This document shows positions 25,076-32,971 of a stretch of 64,000 bases of DNA, piece after piece. This stretch comes from Microlunatus panaciterrae (lineage in GTDB: Bacteria; Actinomycetota; Actinomycetes; Propionibacteriales; Propionibacteriaceae): positions 1,798,001-1,862,000 of the forward strand of contig NZ_JAFBCF010000001.1 in assembly GCF_016907535.1 (NCBI RefSeq), given 5' to 3'. Each line of letters begins with the position of its first letter. The first letter of the stretch is position 1. The notes below the pieces were generated by a model, which was not told where the DNA came from, did no database searches, and was given only the letters and a program-made list of their open reading frames with translations. Both the position numbers and the translations under genes were made by a program.

Positions 25076-25435
25076 ATGGCGACCGCGTTCGCAACCGTCG
25101 ATGAGTACATCGCCTCGTTCTCCGGGGAGATCGGGGAACGGCTCAGGCGCATCCGACAGATCACCCGCGAGGTGGTGCCGCAGTCCGGTGAGAGGATCAG
25201 CTACGCGATGCCGACGGTGACGTTGGGCGGCCAGGACCTCCTCTTCTACTCCGGTTGGAAGAGGCACGTGGGGCTCTACCCGGTGCCGTCCGGCGACGAG
25301 GCGCTGGCCCGTGACCTCGGCAGCTACCGTTCAGGCAAGGGCACTCTGCAGTTCCGGCTCGACCAGCCGTTCCCCGACGACCTCGTACGCCGAGTGGTGG
25401 CCGCCCTGGCCAGCGAGCGGACCGGCAGCATCTGA
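25076..25435 (+). CDS. DUF1801 (YdhG-like) protein
   Basis: A 119-residue protein with the DUF1801 pattern: TVDEYIASFSGEIGERLRRI, ERISYAMPTVTLGGQDLLFY, KRHVGLYPVP and GTLQFRLDQPFPDDLVRRVV. The fold resembles frataxin-like iron chaperones, but the biochemical role in actinobacteria is not established. It lies 39 bases after the DinB-like gene on the same strand. The next 160 bases (25436-25597) hold nothing I can support. Confidence 0.85.
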   Translation: MATAFATVDEYIASFSGEIGERLRRIRQITREVVPQSGERISYAMPTVTLGGQDLLFYSGWKRHVGLYPVPSGDEALARDLGSYRSGKGTLQFRLDQPFPDDLVRRVVAALASERTGSI

Positions 25436-25597
25436 CCCACGTCGCCGCCTCCCAAGTGACGCCTGCAATGACGCCTCCGTGACCTGGGGATCGGGCAGGG
25501 ATCCTTGTAGTCGCGGCAATACGAAGGATGGTCCACAACATCGACCCATGACTCGAGCCCCTCCCAGGGACAACTCAGTCTCTGCAGAGCAACGGAA

Positions 25598-26302
25598 CTA
25601 GTGATCGAGGGCGATCTTGAGCTCGGCGCGGAGGCCGGTGAACAGCACGGCCAGCCCCTGGTCGAGCTCAGCCTCACCGTCGTAGTGGGCCAGCTCGCTG
25701 GCCAATCCCCGGGTGAGCGGGAACTCCTTCGCGGGCAACCGATGCAATCCGAGCCGGAGCAGGTCGTTGGTCTCTTCTGGGTCGGCGACGAGCTCTTGAA
25801 GCTCGGTGAGCATGTGCCCGTAGAGGAACCCGATGTAGAGCCGGTACACCCGCAGCGCCAGCGGCGGGGGGAACCCGGCGTCGGTAAGCACCCGCAGCAA
25901 CCGCTCCAACGGCCGCAGCGTGCCCAAGGGCCGAAGCCCCAGCGGGGTCGACAACGGCCGGGTGACGATCAGGCTGACGACGTGCGGGTGCGCCAGCCCG
26001 AGCCGTCGGAAGTCATGCGCCGTCCGGGAGAGCTGGGTCTGCCAGTCCTGTCCTCCGTCAGGGATGTCAAGCTCATTGAGCACGAGTTCGACGATGCCGT
26101 CGAGCAGCGCAGCGCGGTCAGGGGCATGGCGGTACAGAGCCATCGCATTCCGCCCGAACTCCTGGCCCAGCCGGCGACGGGTGAGTGCGTCCAGGCCCTC
26201 GTCGTCGACGAGCCGCAGGGCAGCAGCCATCACCCGATCCCGGGTCAACGGGGTTCGAGGGCCGGTCTTGTGGGCGTCGGGGGGATCAATCGGAACGTTC
26301 AT
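25598..26302 (-). CDS. TetR-family transcriptional regulator
   Basis: A 234-residue TetR-type repressor. The DNA-binding part is LTRDRVMAAALRLVDDEGLD followed by LTRRRLGQEFGRNAMALYRH, with a TetR_C-type ligand domain after residue 85 (long helices, LRPLERLLRVLTDAGFPPPL). I use ATG 26300-26302, where the family usually begins, but GTG 26363-26365 is possible and would add a Pro-rich 21-residue extension. A large palindrome lies just upstream and is probably its own operator, shared with the divergent small membrane-protein gene. Confidence 0.82.
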   Translation of the reverse strand: MNVPIDPPDAHKTGPRTPLTRDRVMAAALRLVDDEGLDALTRRRLGQEFGRNAMALYRHAPDRAALLDGIVELVLNELDIPDGGQDWQTQLSRTAHDFRRLGLAHPHVVSLIVTRPLSTPLGLRPLGTLRPLERLLRVLTDAGFPPPLALRVYRLYIGFLYGHMLTELQELVADPEETNDLLRLGLHRLPAKEFPLTRGLASELAHYDGEAELDQGLAVLFTGLRAELKIALDH

Positions 26303-26370
26303 CACACGGGCGCCAGCTTCTTCTGGAGGATGGGGTGGCCTGGGGTCGAATTGGACATCCCCCACTCTAC

Positions 26371-26403
26371 CTGTAGTGTCTACAACATAGACCTACAGTG
26401 TAG
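26371..26403. promoter_or_regulatory. Nested palindromic operator between TetR and the small membrane-protein gene
   Basis: CTGTAG (26371-26376) pairs with CTACAG (26393-26398), and inside it GTCTA (26378-26382) pairs with TAGAC (26388-26392) around CAACA, making a 28-bp near-perfect palindrome with one bulged base. Overlapping smaller palindromes, TGTAGTGTCTACA (26372-26384) and CTACAGTGTAG (26393-26403), suggest two adjacent half-overlapping sites. The position fits TetR autoregulation. Confidence 0.65.
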
Positions 26404-26490
26404 ATATCACTTGTAGGGATTGGCGAAGATGCCGAAATCGGCGCCGCCGACCGCGTGACCACAGGTCCGCACCTAGCAGAGAGCACCCCC

Positions 26491-26775
26491 ATGAGCACCT
26501 CCACCAGTACCCGCAGCAGCGACCTCGACCACGACAACCAGCGCCGCCGGCTGACAACCGAGACAAAGAACGCCACGAAGACCACCGAGTTCTTCGCTTT
26601 CGTCGCCATGGTCCTCGCAGTCGTCATCACTGCGAATCTCTACGACGGCAACGGCACTGACGGCGACCCGTTCGGCGCCACCACCGCCATGCGTTACGTC
26701 GTCTACCTCACCGTCGCCTACATGATCGCGCGCGGCCTCGCCAAGTCGGGCAGCCGCGAGGTCTACGACGCCTGA
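26491..26775 (+). CDS. Small membrane protein, possibly controlled by the divergent TetR
   Basis: A 94-residue protein with a polar Ser/Thr/Asp-rich N-terminus and two hydrophobic helices (about 35-55, FFAFVAMVLAVVITANLY, and 65-83, AMRYVVYLTVAYMIARGL). I do not recognise the family. ATG 26491 is preceded by AGAGAG; GTG 26455 is a weaker alternative. A perfect terminator hairpin follows 14 bases after the stop, so it is probably not part of the kinase/phosphatase operon downstream. Confidence 0.65.
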   Translation: MSTSTSTRSSDLDHDNQRRRLTTETKNATKTTEFFAFVAMVLAVVITANLYDGNGTDGDPFGATTAMRYVVYLTVAYMIARGLAKSGSREVYDA

Positions 26776-26789
26776 CAGCCGGCTCTCGT

Positions 26790-26820
26790 CCGTGTCGACC
26801 CTGGCCAAGGGTCGACACGG
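26790..26820 (+). terminator. Perfect 13-bp hairpin before the TerY-P-like operon
   Basis: CCGTGTCGACCCT (26790-26802) pairs perfectly with AGGGTCGACACGG (26808-26820) around GGCCA. It follows the small membrane-protein gene and insulates the next operon, whose promoter must then lie in 26821-26992; I see no convincing -35/-10 there. Confidence 0.7.
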
Positions 26821-26992
26821 GCGCGAACGGGGCCAAGGCACCTGAGACAGACCTGCTGCGCCGGCTCCGCCGTATCCATCACTTCCCACCGCGAATCCAC
26901 ATCCCGTACCGCCAGCTGGGGCAGAGCCCGGCGCCGCCGCGTCACCCCACCCGCGGGTCGTGGGCCGTCAGTCCACCGCCTCGAGGAGAACC

Positions 26993-27808
26993 ATGACTGA
27001 GAACACCATTGCCGAGGGAACGCCCGCGAACCCCGACGTCCCCGGCGTCGAGAAGGCTGCCGCCGCTCCCGAGGTGACTCCCGCACCCGCCGCGACTCCC
27101 GCGCCACCAGCTGCCACCCAGACGAGCATGGCAGTTCCGCGCGGCCTCAGCTACGCCGTGGACATCGTCTTCTGCATCGACGTCACCGGCAGCATGACCC
27201 CGATCATCGACGCTGTGAAAGCAAACGCGCTCGGCTTCTACGATGACGTGCAGGCCAACCTGACCGAAAAGGGCAAGAACGTCGCCCAATTGCGGGTCCG
27301 GGTGATCGCCTTCCGCGACTTCATCGCGGACGGCCCAGCTGCGCTCGAGGAGTCGCCCTTTTACACCCTGCCCGCCGAGCGCGGCGGCTTCTCAGACTTT
27401 GTCAACGGGCTGATCGCCCAGGGCGGCGGCGATGCGCCGGAATCCGGCCTGGAGGCCGTGGCACTGGCCATCAACTCGCCCTGGACCACCACCGGCGACC
27501 GGCGCCGCCAGGTCATCGTGATCTGGACCGATCAGCCGGCCCACCCGCTGGACCCCTCGAACGTGCCTGCCGACCTGTCCTCGCGAGTGCCGGCTGACTT
27601 CAGCGCCCTCACCGACGTCTGGGAGGACGAGCAGGGCCCCATGGGTTCAAGCTCGAAGCGGCTCATCCTGTTCGCTCCCGACGGCCCCGGTTGGAGCGAC
27701 ATCTCAGCCGTCTGGGAGAACGTCGTGCACAACCCCTCACAGGCCGGCGGCGGCCTCTCCGAGGTCGACTACGGAACCATCATCGACTCCATCGGCAACT
27801 CGGTGTGA
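26993..27808 (+). CDS. TerY-like von Willebrand factor A domain protein
   Basis: A 271-residue cytoplasmic vWA protein. An Ala/Pro-rich N-terminal 50 residues lead into VDIVFCIDVTGSMTPIIDAV, with a metal-ion site of the D-x-T-x-S form at Asp63-Thr65-Ser67. VRVIAFRDF, GGGDAPESGLEAVALAI and RQVIVIWTDQPAHP are the usual later strands and metal-site loops. CGAGGAGAACC precedes ATG 26993. It is the first of four genes joined by 4-base stop/start overlaps with a PP2C-like phosphatase, a kinase and a zinc ribbon, the TerY-P arrangement, in which the vWA protein is thought to be scaffold or target. Confidence 0.88.
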   Translation: MTENTIAEGTPANPDVPGVEKAAAAPEVTPAPAATPAPPAATQTSMAVPRGLSYAVDIVFCIDVTGSMTPIIDAVKANALGFYDDVQANLTEKGKNVAQLRVRVIAFRDFIADGPAALEESPFYTLPAERGGFSDFVNGLIAQGGGDAPESGLEAVALAINSPWTTTGDRRRQVIVIWTDQPAHPLDPSNVPADLSSRVPADFSALTDVWEDEQGPMGSSSKRLILFAPDGPGWSDISAVWENVVHNPSQAGGGLSEVDYGTIIDSIGNSV

Positions 27809-28995
27809 GCCAGACGCGCAGCACCCGCTCCGGCGCCAAGGATCTGGCGCCGGGGCCCACGGTCTCGTTCGGGTTCAACCTGGGGAAGGTGCCCGACCAC
27901 GGTGAGGACTCCGACCCGATCGTGCGGGATGGTCCAGACCTGGGGCTGCTTGCCGTCTTCGATGGCATGGGCGGTGCCGGCGGCACGGTCTACGAGACCG
28001 ACGACGGTCCACGCAGCGGCGCCTACCTGGCTGCTCGGATCGCCCGCGATGTCGTGGAACGACGCATGCTCGACCTCCTGGTACCGGACTGGAACCTCAA
28101 GGGTGAGCAGGTCGCGGCCGACCTCCAACATGCCGTCCGGGCCGCGCTCCAGGACCGGGTGACGGAGCTGAAGGCGCCCAAGAGCGGGCTCCGATCCCGG
28201 CTGTTGCGGGCGCTGCCGACCACGATGGCGATGCTTGCTCTGCAACGGACCCAGCGCGGTGGGTCCACCTGGCTCTGTCACGTGTTCTGGGCCGGGGACT
28301 CCCGCGCGTACGTCTTCGAGCCGGGCGGGGCACGCCAGCTCACCACTGACGACCTGCGTGAGCCCAGCGACGCCATGACGAACCTGCGACGCGATTCCGT
28401 AGTCAGCAACGCCATGTCGGCCGATACCGAGTTCCACGTCAACTACCGGCACGTCGAGATCGAAGCGCCCTTCCTGCTGGTGTGCGCCACCGACGGTTGC
28501 TTCGGCTACCTCCCCTCACCGATGCACTTCGAGCAACTCGTGCTGAGCTCGCTGATCACCGCGCGCAGCGTCGCCGGCTGGTCCCAGACCATCCAGAGCC
28601 AGGTAGCTGCGGTGACCGGTGACGACGCCGCCATGTCGGTGATGGCGGTGGGAGCAGACCTCGCGGAGCTCCAGAGCCTTTTCGCCTCCCGGGTCGACGA
28701 GCTCGAGCAGCAGTTCACCACACCCATCGACGATCTGGGCCGATCCGTACAGCGAGCAGAACAGGAGCTGCAGGTGCTCCGCCAACGCCAGCTTGACGAC
28801 ACACAGCAACTGTGGGCCCGCTACCAGCCGGACTACGAGCGATACCTGCACACTCCAGTCGAACCGGAGCTCGAGGTCGAGAACCGTGACCCCGCGGAGG
28901 TCCACGCGGCGACCAGCGAGGCACGGCCCACCGCCGTCGAAGTCGTCGACGATCCGCCTGACGACGAGCCGGCGCGGGACGAGGCGACCTCGTGA
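27805..28995 (+). CDS. PP2C-like protein phosphatase of the TerY-P-type operon
   Basis: A 396-residue PPM/PP2C-fold protein. Metal-binding motifs are visible: LLAVFDGMGGAGG (Asp53), FWAGDSRAYVF, LVCATDGCFGY and TGDDAAMSVM. The domain ends near residue 285; a coiled-coil-like, Gln/Glu/Leu-rich stretch (about 290-345) and an acidic tail follow. The start is GTG 27805, overlapping the vWA stop as GTGA; a longer frame from 27691 is antisense-like and rejected. The DG(M)GG pair and TDG motif are intact, so it should be catalytically active and could reverse the action of the kinase encoded next. Confidence 0.88.
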   Translation: MSQTRSTRSGAKDLAPGPTVSFGFNLGKVPDHGEDSDPIVRDGPDLGLLAVFDGMGGAGGTVYETDDGPRSGAYLAARIARDVVERRMLDLLVPDWNLKGEQVAADLQHAVRAALQDRVTELKAPKSGLRSRLLRALPTTMAMLALQRTQRGGSTWLCHVFWAGDSRAYVFEPGGARQLTTDDLREPSDAMTNLRRDSVVSNAMSADTEFHVNYRHVEIEAPFLLVCATDGCFGYLPSPMHFEQLVLSSLITARSVAGWSQTIQSQVAAVTGDDAAMSVMAVGADLAELQSLFASRVDELEQQFTTPIDDLGRSVQRAEQELQVLRQRQLDDTQQLWARYQPDYERYLHTPVEPELEVENRDPAEVHAATSEARPTAVEVVDDPPDDEPARDEATS

Positions 28996-30092
28996 AGGCC
29001 GGCGACGTCATCAACGGCTACCTGATCCTGCAAGACTTCAAGGTCGTCGGCGCCGGACTCAGCAAGTGGACCTACGCCGAACGGGGTGGCCGGCAGTTCT
29101 TCATCAAGGAGTTCCTCAGCCCCACCTACCCCGACGAGAACGCGCCGGGCAGCGACAAGACCAAAGCCAAGAAGCGCGCCAGGTGTGCCGCCTTCGAAGC
29201 CCAGCACCGTGGCATGCAAAAGGCGTTAGCGCCCTTGTCGGCCTACGGCGGCAACCTCATCGTGACGCTCGACTTCTTCCGCTGGGGGGCCAAGTACTAC
29301 AAGATCACCGAGAAGGTCGAGGCCGAGGACCTCGGCCCGGCCGGGATTGCAGGGCTCGAGCTTCGCCTGCAGCTGGTGTTGATGAAGTCAGTCGCGCACA
29401 GCCTGAAGATCCTTCACGACCTGCGGATCGTGCACGGCGACCTGAAGCCAAGCAACATCCTGGTCAAGCGCACCGAGCTCGGTTACACCAGCAAGCTGAT
29501 CGACTTCGACAGCTCATACATCGCCGGCAACCCCCCGCCCTTCGAAGAGATCGTCGGCACCATCAACTACTACTCCCCCGAGCTGCTCGGCTACATCCAA
29601 GACGTCGGTGTCCGACCCAGTGAACTGGGGATCGCCTCCGACATCTTCGCGCTCGGCCTCATCTACAGCGAATTCCTCACCGGCGCCGTGCCACCCTTCG
29701 ACGCCACCACGTACCACGAACCCGCAGTCGCTGTCCGTAGCGGTGAGACACTCCGCATCCGTCGCGCCGGTATCGTGCCGGCTCTAGCCGAGCTGGTCGA
29801 CGCCATGCTCCTTGCCGACCCGACCCAGCGACCCACTATTGCCCAGGTCCACGCCACCCTGATGGGTATCCGGCTCACCAGCGACAGCCCCGCTCCGACG
29901 GCTCGGACCACCACGCCGGCCCGAAGGGTGCCGGCACCAGCAACGACGCCGACCGGTGCGCTGCGAGGCAAGGGACTCCGCATCAGCGACGCCGGCAGTC
30001 CGTCCGGCGAGACGATGCCTGCCGGCACCAATCCGGCTCAACGGCTCGTCGGCAAGCTCGTGGGCAAGCTGACAGGCCGGTCACCCCGATGA
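28992..30092 (+). CDS. Ser/Thr protein kinase-like protein of the TerY-P-type operon
   Basis: A 366-residue soluble Hanks-type kinase with variant motifs. The glycine loop is VVGAGLSKWTYAE, the ATP-binding lysine is Lys39 in FFIKEF, the catalytic loop is IVHGDLKPSNIL (HGD for HRD, Asp150, Asn155), the metal loop is DFD at 171-173 instead of DFG, and the activation segment ends in SPELLG. A Pro/Thr-rich linker and basic tail (GKLVGKLTGRSPR) replace any membrane anchor. It starts at GTG 28992 overlapping the phosphatase stop, and its own stop overlaps the next start. All residues needed for phosphate transfer are present. Confidence 0.9.
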   Translation: MKAGDVINGYLILQDFKVVGAGLSKWTYAERGGRQFFIKEFLSPTYPDENAPGSDKTKAKKRARCAAFEAQHRGMQKALAPLSAYGGNLIVTLDFFRWGAKYYKITEKVEAEDLGPAGIAGLELRLQLVLMKSVAHSLKILHDLRIVHGDLKPSNILVKRTELGYTSKLIDFDSSYIAGNPPPFEEIVGTINYYSPELLGYIQDVGVRPSELGIASDIFALGLIYSEFLTGAVPPFDATTYHEPAVAVRSGETLRIRRAGIVPALAELVDAMLLADPTQRPTIAQVHATLMGIRLTSDSPAPTARTTTPARRVPAPATTPTGALRGKGLRISDAGSPSGETMPAGTNPAQRLVGKLVGKLTGRSPR

Positions 30093-30418
30093 ACCCCCTC
30101 CGACCCGTGTGGCGCTGCCGCGTGTGCGAGGGCGTCAACCGCAACGGCCGAGTGTGCGCCACCTGCGGAGCCGAAGTGCCTGTAGGTGAACCGCTGCGCG
30201 CTGCCGTCCGCACCGTCACACCCGGCAGCACCCGCCCCACGGCACCACCGCCGGTGCCACCTGATCCCACCCGACACGAGTTGCGGACGTACCCGGTGCC
30301 GGAAGAGATCCACCCGGTGGATTCCGATGACCGACTCGACTTCGACAGCGGCTTCGAGATCCGGCCGCTGCCTGGCGGCTGCATGATCAACTTCGGGCCC
30401 CGCAACCGCTCCTACTGA
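30089..30418 (+). CDS. Small zinc-ribbon protein closing the TerY-P-type operon
   Basis: A 109-residue protein with one zinc ribbon at the N-terminus (Cys10, Cys13, Cys23, Cys26: CRVC ... CATC), a Thr/Pro-rich linker rich in possible phospho-acceptors, and a conserved-looking acidic and aromatic end (DFDSGFEIRPLPGG, then CMINFGPRNRSY). It is coupled to the kinase by an ATGA overlap. Kinases of TerY-P-type modules are associated with zinc ribbons, so this may be the separated ribbon, an adaptor, or the substrate. I know no name for it. Confidence 0.8.
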   Translation: MNPLRPVWRCRVCEGVNRNGRVCATCGAEVPVGEPLRAAVRTVTPGSTRPTAPPPVPPDPTRHELRTYPVPEEIHPVDSDDRLDFDSGFEIRPLPGGCMINFGPRNRSY

Positions 30419-30490
30419 GCCGGGACTCGAAACCGCACCGACCTGGTCGACACGTCGCTTTGAAACCGGGTACGACGAGTCAGCCCACGC

Positions 30491-31960
30491 TCAGGGCTGG
30501 GCTACGACGACAGCCATCATCCCGCGGTCTTCGTGGTCGAGGATGTGGCAGTGGTAGACGGTCTGCCCCCCGAAGTCGCTGATGGGGACACGCACTCGGA
30601 CCTGCCCACGAGCGGGCACGATGACGACGTCCCGCCAGTCAGGTGGGCCGGAAGGGTCGTGGTCCGGCGCGTCAACGACCTGCATGGGCCACACGTGGAG
30701 GTGGAAGGGATGATCCATAGGCGTGTCGTTGCCGATCGTCCACTCCTCGACGGTGCCGAGCTGCAGCTTCTGGTCAGTGCGCGCTGGGTCGAACTCCTGC
30801 CCATCGAATCCGAACGACGCGCCTCCCATGCTCATCTGCATGGTGAACGTGATGGTTCGGCGGCGGTCCAAGGCGGCACCTCGCAGGTCGGCCGCAGGCC
30901 GGAAGGTGAACTCGGCTGAACCAGGGCTCGCAGTAGTCGCGGAGGGACGGCCGCCCACCTCGACGGTGGCCAGCTCCGCTGCGCGCGACGTGCTACCCGA
31001 GCCGCCGGACATCATGCCCATGCCGCCGCGGTCGACGTCGAGGGTACGGAGGCGGAACGAGCCGGCACGCTCAAGTCGGACCAGAAAGTCGGTACGGTTC
31101 CCAGGCGCCAAGACGACGCTGTCCCGGTCGCGCGGTGCGCTCAGCGCCTGCCCGTCGTACCCGAGCAGACCGAGGGTGTGGCCATCCAGGCGCAGCCGCA
31201 GGAAGCGCGATGTGCAGGCGTTCAGGACCCGCCAACGCTCGACCGTGCCGGGCGCCGTGGTGATAGTGGGGCGAAGCTGCCCGTTGACGAGGACCAGCTC
31301 ACCCTCGCGACCGGCCATGATCTGCGGGCCGCTCACCGGGATGACCCGGCCGTCGCCGGAGAGGGTGATGTCGCTGACCACGAGGACTCGCTCGCGGTCG
31401 ACCGACGGCTCCCCGGCCCCGACGACGACGATGGTGCCGTAGAGACCGCCGAACACCTGGTCGGCAACACTGCCATGCATGTGCGGGTGATACCAGAAGG
31501 TTCCCGGCGGGTGGTCGTCGGGGATGGCGTACTCATAGCGCATCGTCTTGCCCGCCCCGACGTGCCGGAAGACGTTGTCGCTGCGTCCCTCCGGCGAGAC
31601 GTGCAGACCGTGCGTGTGCAGGTTGGTCGCGCTGTCGAGGTCGTTGACGAACTCGACGCGGAGCCGGTCTCCCGGGCGCACCCGGAGCGTGGGCCCCGGC
31701 ACGGTGCCGTTGTAGCCGAGAGCGCGGGTACGTCGACCCGCAACCGTCACGCCGGGCGCTGCCCGCAGTCGCACGTCGAGCGACCCGCCACGGCTGCTCA
31801 GAACGCGCGGCTGCAGCAACTCCTGACCGGGCCGTTCGGGGAGCGCCTCCGACGCGGGGGTGAGGAAGGACCGCCACGTGCCGACCGCGCCGGTGATCGC
31901 GCCGACAGCGCCGAGCGCCGCGATCTGCAGAGCGCGGCGTCGACTGACCTCACCGCTCAT
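30491..31960 (-). CDS. Tat-exported multicopper oxidase
   Basis: A 489-residue three-domain cupredoxin oxidase. All four copper motifs are present in order: NLHTHGLHVS, TFWYHPHMHG, DHPFHLHVWPM and VYHCHILDHEDRGMM, the last with an axial Met for the type 1 copper. A Met-rich patch (GGMGMMSGGS) resembles copper-binding loops of CueO-type enzymes. The start at 31958-31960 gives a Tat signal (SRRRALQIAALGAVGAITGA). It overlaps the SHOCT gene stop by 11 bases, so the two are co-transcribed. It is probably a periplasmic-side cuprous or phenol oxidase; copper tolerance is an inference. Confidence 0.9.
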   Translation of the reverse strand: MSGEVSRRRALQIAALGAVGAITGAVGTWRSFLTPASEALPERPGQELLQPRVLSSRGGSLDVRLRAAPGVTVAGRRTRALGYNGTVPGPTLRVRPGDRLRVEFVNDLDSATNLHTHGLHVSPEGRSDNVFRHVGAGKTMRYEYAIPDDHPPGTFWYHPHMHGSVADQVFGGLYGTIVVVGAGEPSVDRERVLVVSDITLSGDGRVIPVSGPQIMAGREGELVLVNGQLRPTITTAPGTVERWRVLNACTSRFLRLRLDGHTLGLLGYDGQALSAPRDRDSVVLAPGNRTDFLVRLERAGSFRLRTLDVDRGGMGMMSGGSGSTSRAAELATVEVGGRPSATTASPGSAEFTFRPAADLRGAALDRRRTITFTMQMSMGGASFGFDGQEFDPARTDQKLQLGTVEEWTIGNDTPMDHPFHLHVWPMQVVDAPDHDPSGPPDWRDVVIVPARGQVRVRVPISDFGGQTVYHCHILDHEDRGMMAVVVAQP

Positions 31961-32204
31961 CCAACGCCCGCATCCGCTCTCGCATCTCCTCTTCGGAGAT
32001 CTCCCCCCGGGCGTACCGCTCTCGAAGGATCTCCCGCGAGCGGTCGTGACTTGTGTCCTGTGGTCGGTCGGCGCCGTCCTCGCTGCCGCGGTCTCTCGCC
32101 GATGAGCGCAGCCGTACCAGCGCCCAAGCCACGGTGACCAGCCCCAGCACAAGGAGCACCGGCCAGATCCAGGCTCAGTCGATGCCGCCGTATCCGCCCA
32201 TCAT
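31950..32204 (-). pseudogene. SHOCT-domain small membrane protein gene with in-frame TGA at codon 10
   Basis: ATG ATG at 32199-32204, preceded by AAGGAAGG, opens MMGGYGGID and then meets TGA (32175-32177), after which the frame continues as AWIWPVLLVLGLVTVAWALV and ends in a SHOCT motif (ILRERYARGEISEEEMRERM). Family members have aromatic residues, often Trp, at the position of the TGA, so this is best explained as TGG to TGA. A downstream GTG (32157-32159) could restart a 69-residue version lacking part of the helix. It precedes and overlaps the multicopper oxidase. Confidence 0.7.
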
Positions 32205-32356
32205 CAGGCGCACCACCTTCCTTCAGGCCAGGTTACCCGTATGCCGGTGGGGGTATCCGCGGATAGGCCTGCGCTCGACAACCAGCAGAGCGCCTCGACG
32301 GCGGCGCGGAAAGTCAAAGCAGCGTTCGCATGGGTACCGTGAGCCGAGGCACACCC

Positions 32357-32378
32357 CTTGACAAGAGTTATTGTCAAG
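32357..32378. promoter_or_regulatory. ArsR-type operator overlapping the promoter
   Basis: CTTGACAA (32357-32364) and TTGTCAAG (32371-32378) are perfect inverted 8-mers with a 6-base spacer. TTGACA inside the left arm is a consensus -35, so the bound repressor would block RNA polymerase. The start codon of the ArsR regulator is 15 bases further on. This is a clear autoregulation site. Confidence 0.75.
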
Positions 32379-32392
32379 AGCAGGGTGGCGAT

Positions 32393-32971
32393 ATGCAAGA
32401 CGTCGAAGTCATCGAAAGCGCGGAGGCAGCCGCCGCCGCGCTGGATCCGGTCCGGGCCCGGCTGCTCGGCGAGCTGGCCCGACCGGCCTCCGCCGCCGGC
32501 CTCGCCGCCCGAGTCGGCATCGCGCGCCAGAAGGTCAACTATCACCTCAAGGCGCTCGAGGCGCACGGCCTGGTGGCGCTGTCCGAGGAGCGCCGGCACG
32601 GAGGCATCACCGAGCGGGTACTGCAGGCATCAGCGGCGTCCTACGTCGTATCGCCGGCGGCCCTCAGCGCGTCCGCGGCCGACCCGGACGCCAACGCCGA
32701 CCACCTGTCGGCAAGCTACCTCGTCGCGCTGGCCGGCCGGCTGGTGCGCGAGGTCGGCGCCCTGGCGCGCCGTGCCGACGCGTCCGGCAAGCGTCTGCCG
32801 ACCCTGACCATCGACACGCAGATCGGCTTCCAGTCGGCCGCCGACCGGGCTGCCTTCGCCGACGACCTGACCGCCGCGGTGCTCGACCTGGCCGCTCGCT
32901 ACCACCACGACGACGGGCGCCCGCACCGGCTCCTCGTCGCCGCCCACCCCCTTCCTGAGGAGAACCCATGA
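32393..32971 (+). CDS. ArsR-family transcriptional regulator
   Basis: A 192-residue winged-helix regulator: LDPVRARLLGELARPASAAG, then ARVGIARQKVNYHLKALEAH as recognition helix region, then the wing LVALSEERRHGGITERVL. The C-terminal half is longer than in metal-sensing ArsR proteins and has no Cys metal site, as in those paired with SRPBCC proteins. ATG 32393 has AGGGTGGCGAT upstream; the earlier ATG at 32330 would place the operator in the coding region. ATGA overlap with the SRPBCC gene indicates an operon. Confidence 0.87.
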   Translation: MQDVEVIESAEAAAAALDPVRARLLGELARPASAAGLAARVGIARQKVNYHLKALEAHGLVALSEERRHGGITERVLQASAASYVVSPAALSASAADPDANADHLSASYLVALAGRLVREVGALARRADASGKRLPTLTIDTQIGFQSAADRAAFADDLTAAVLDLAARYHHDDGRPHRLLVAAHPLPEENP

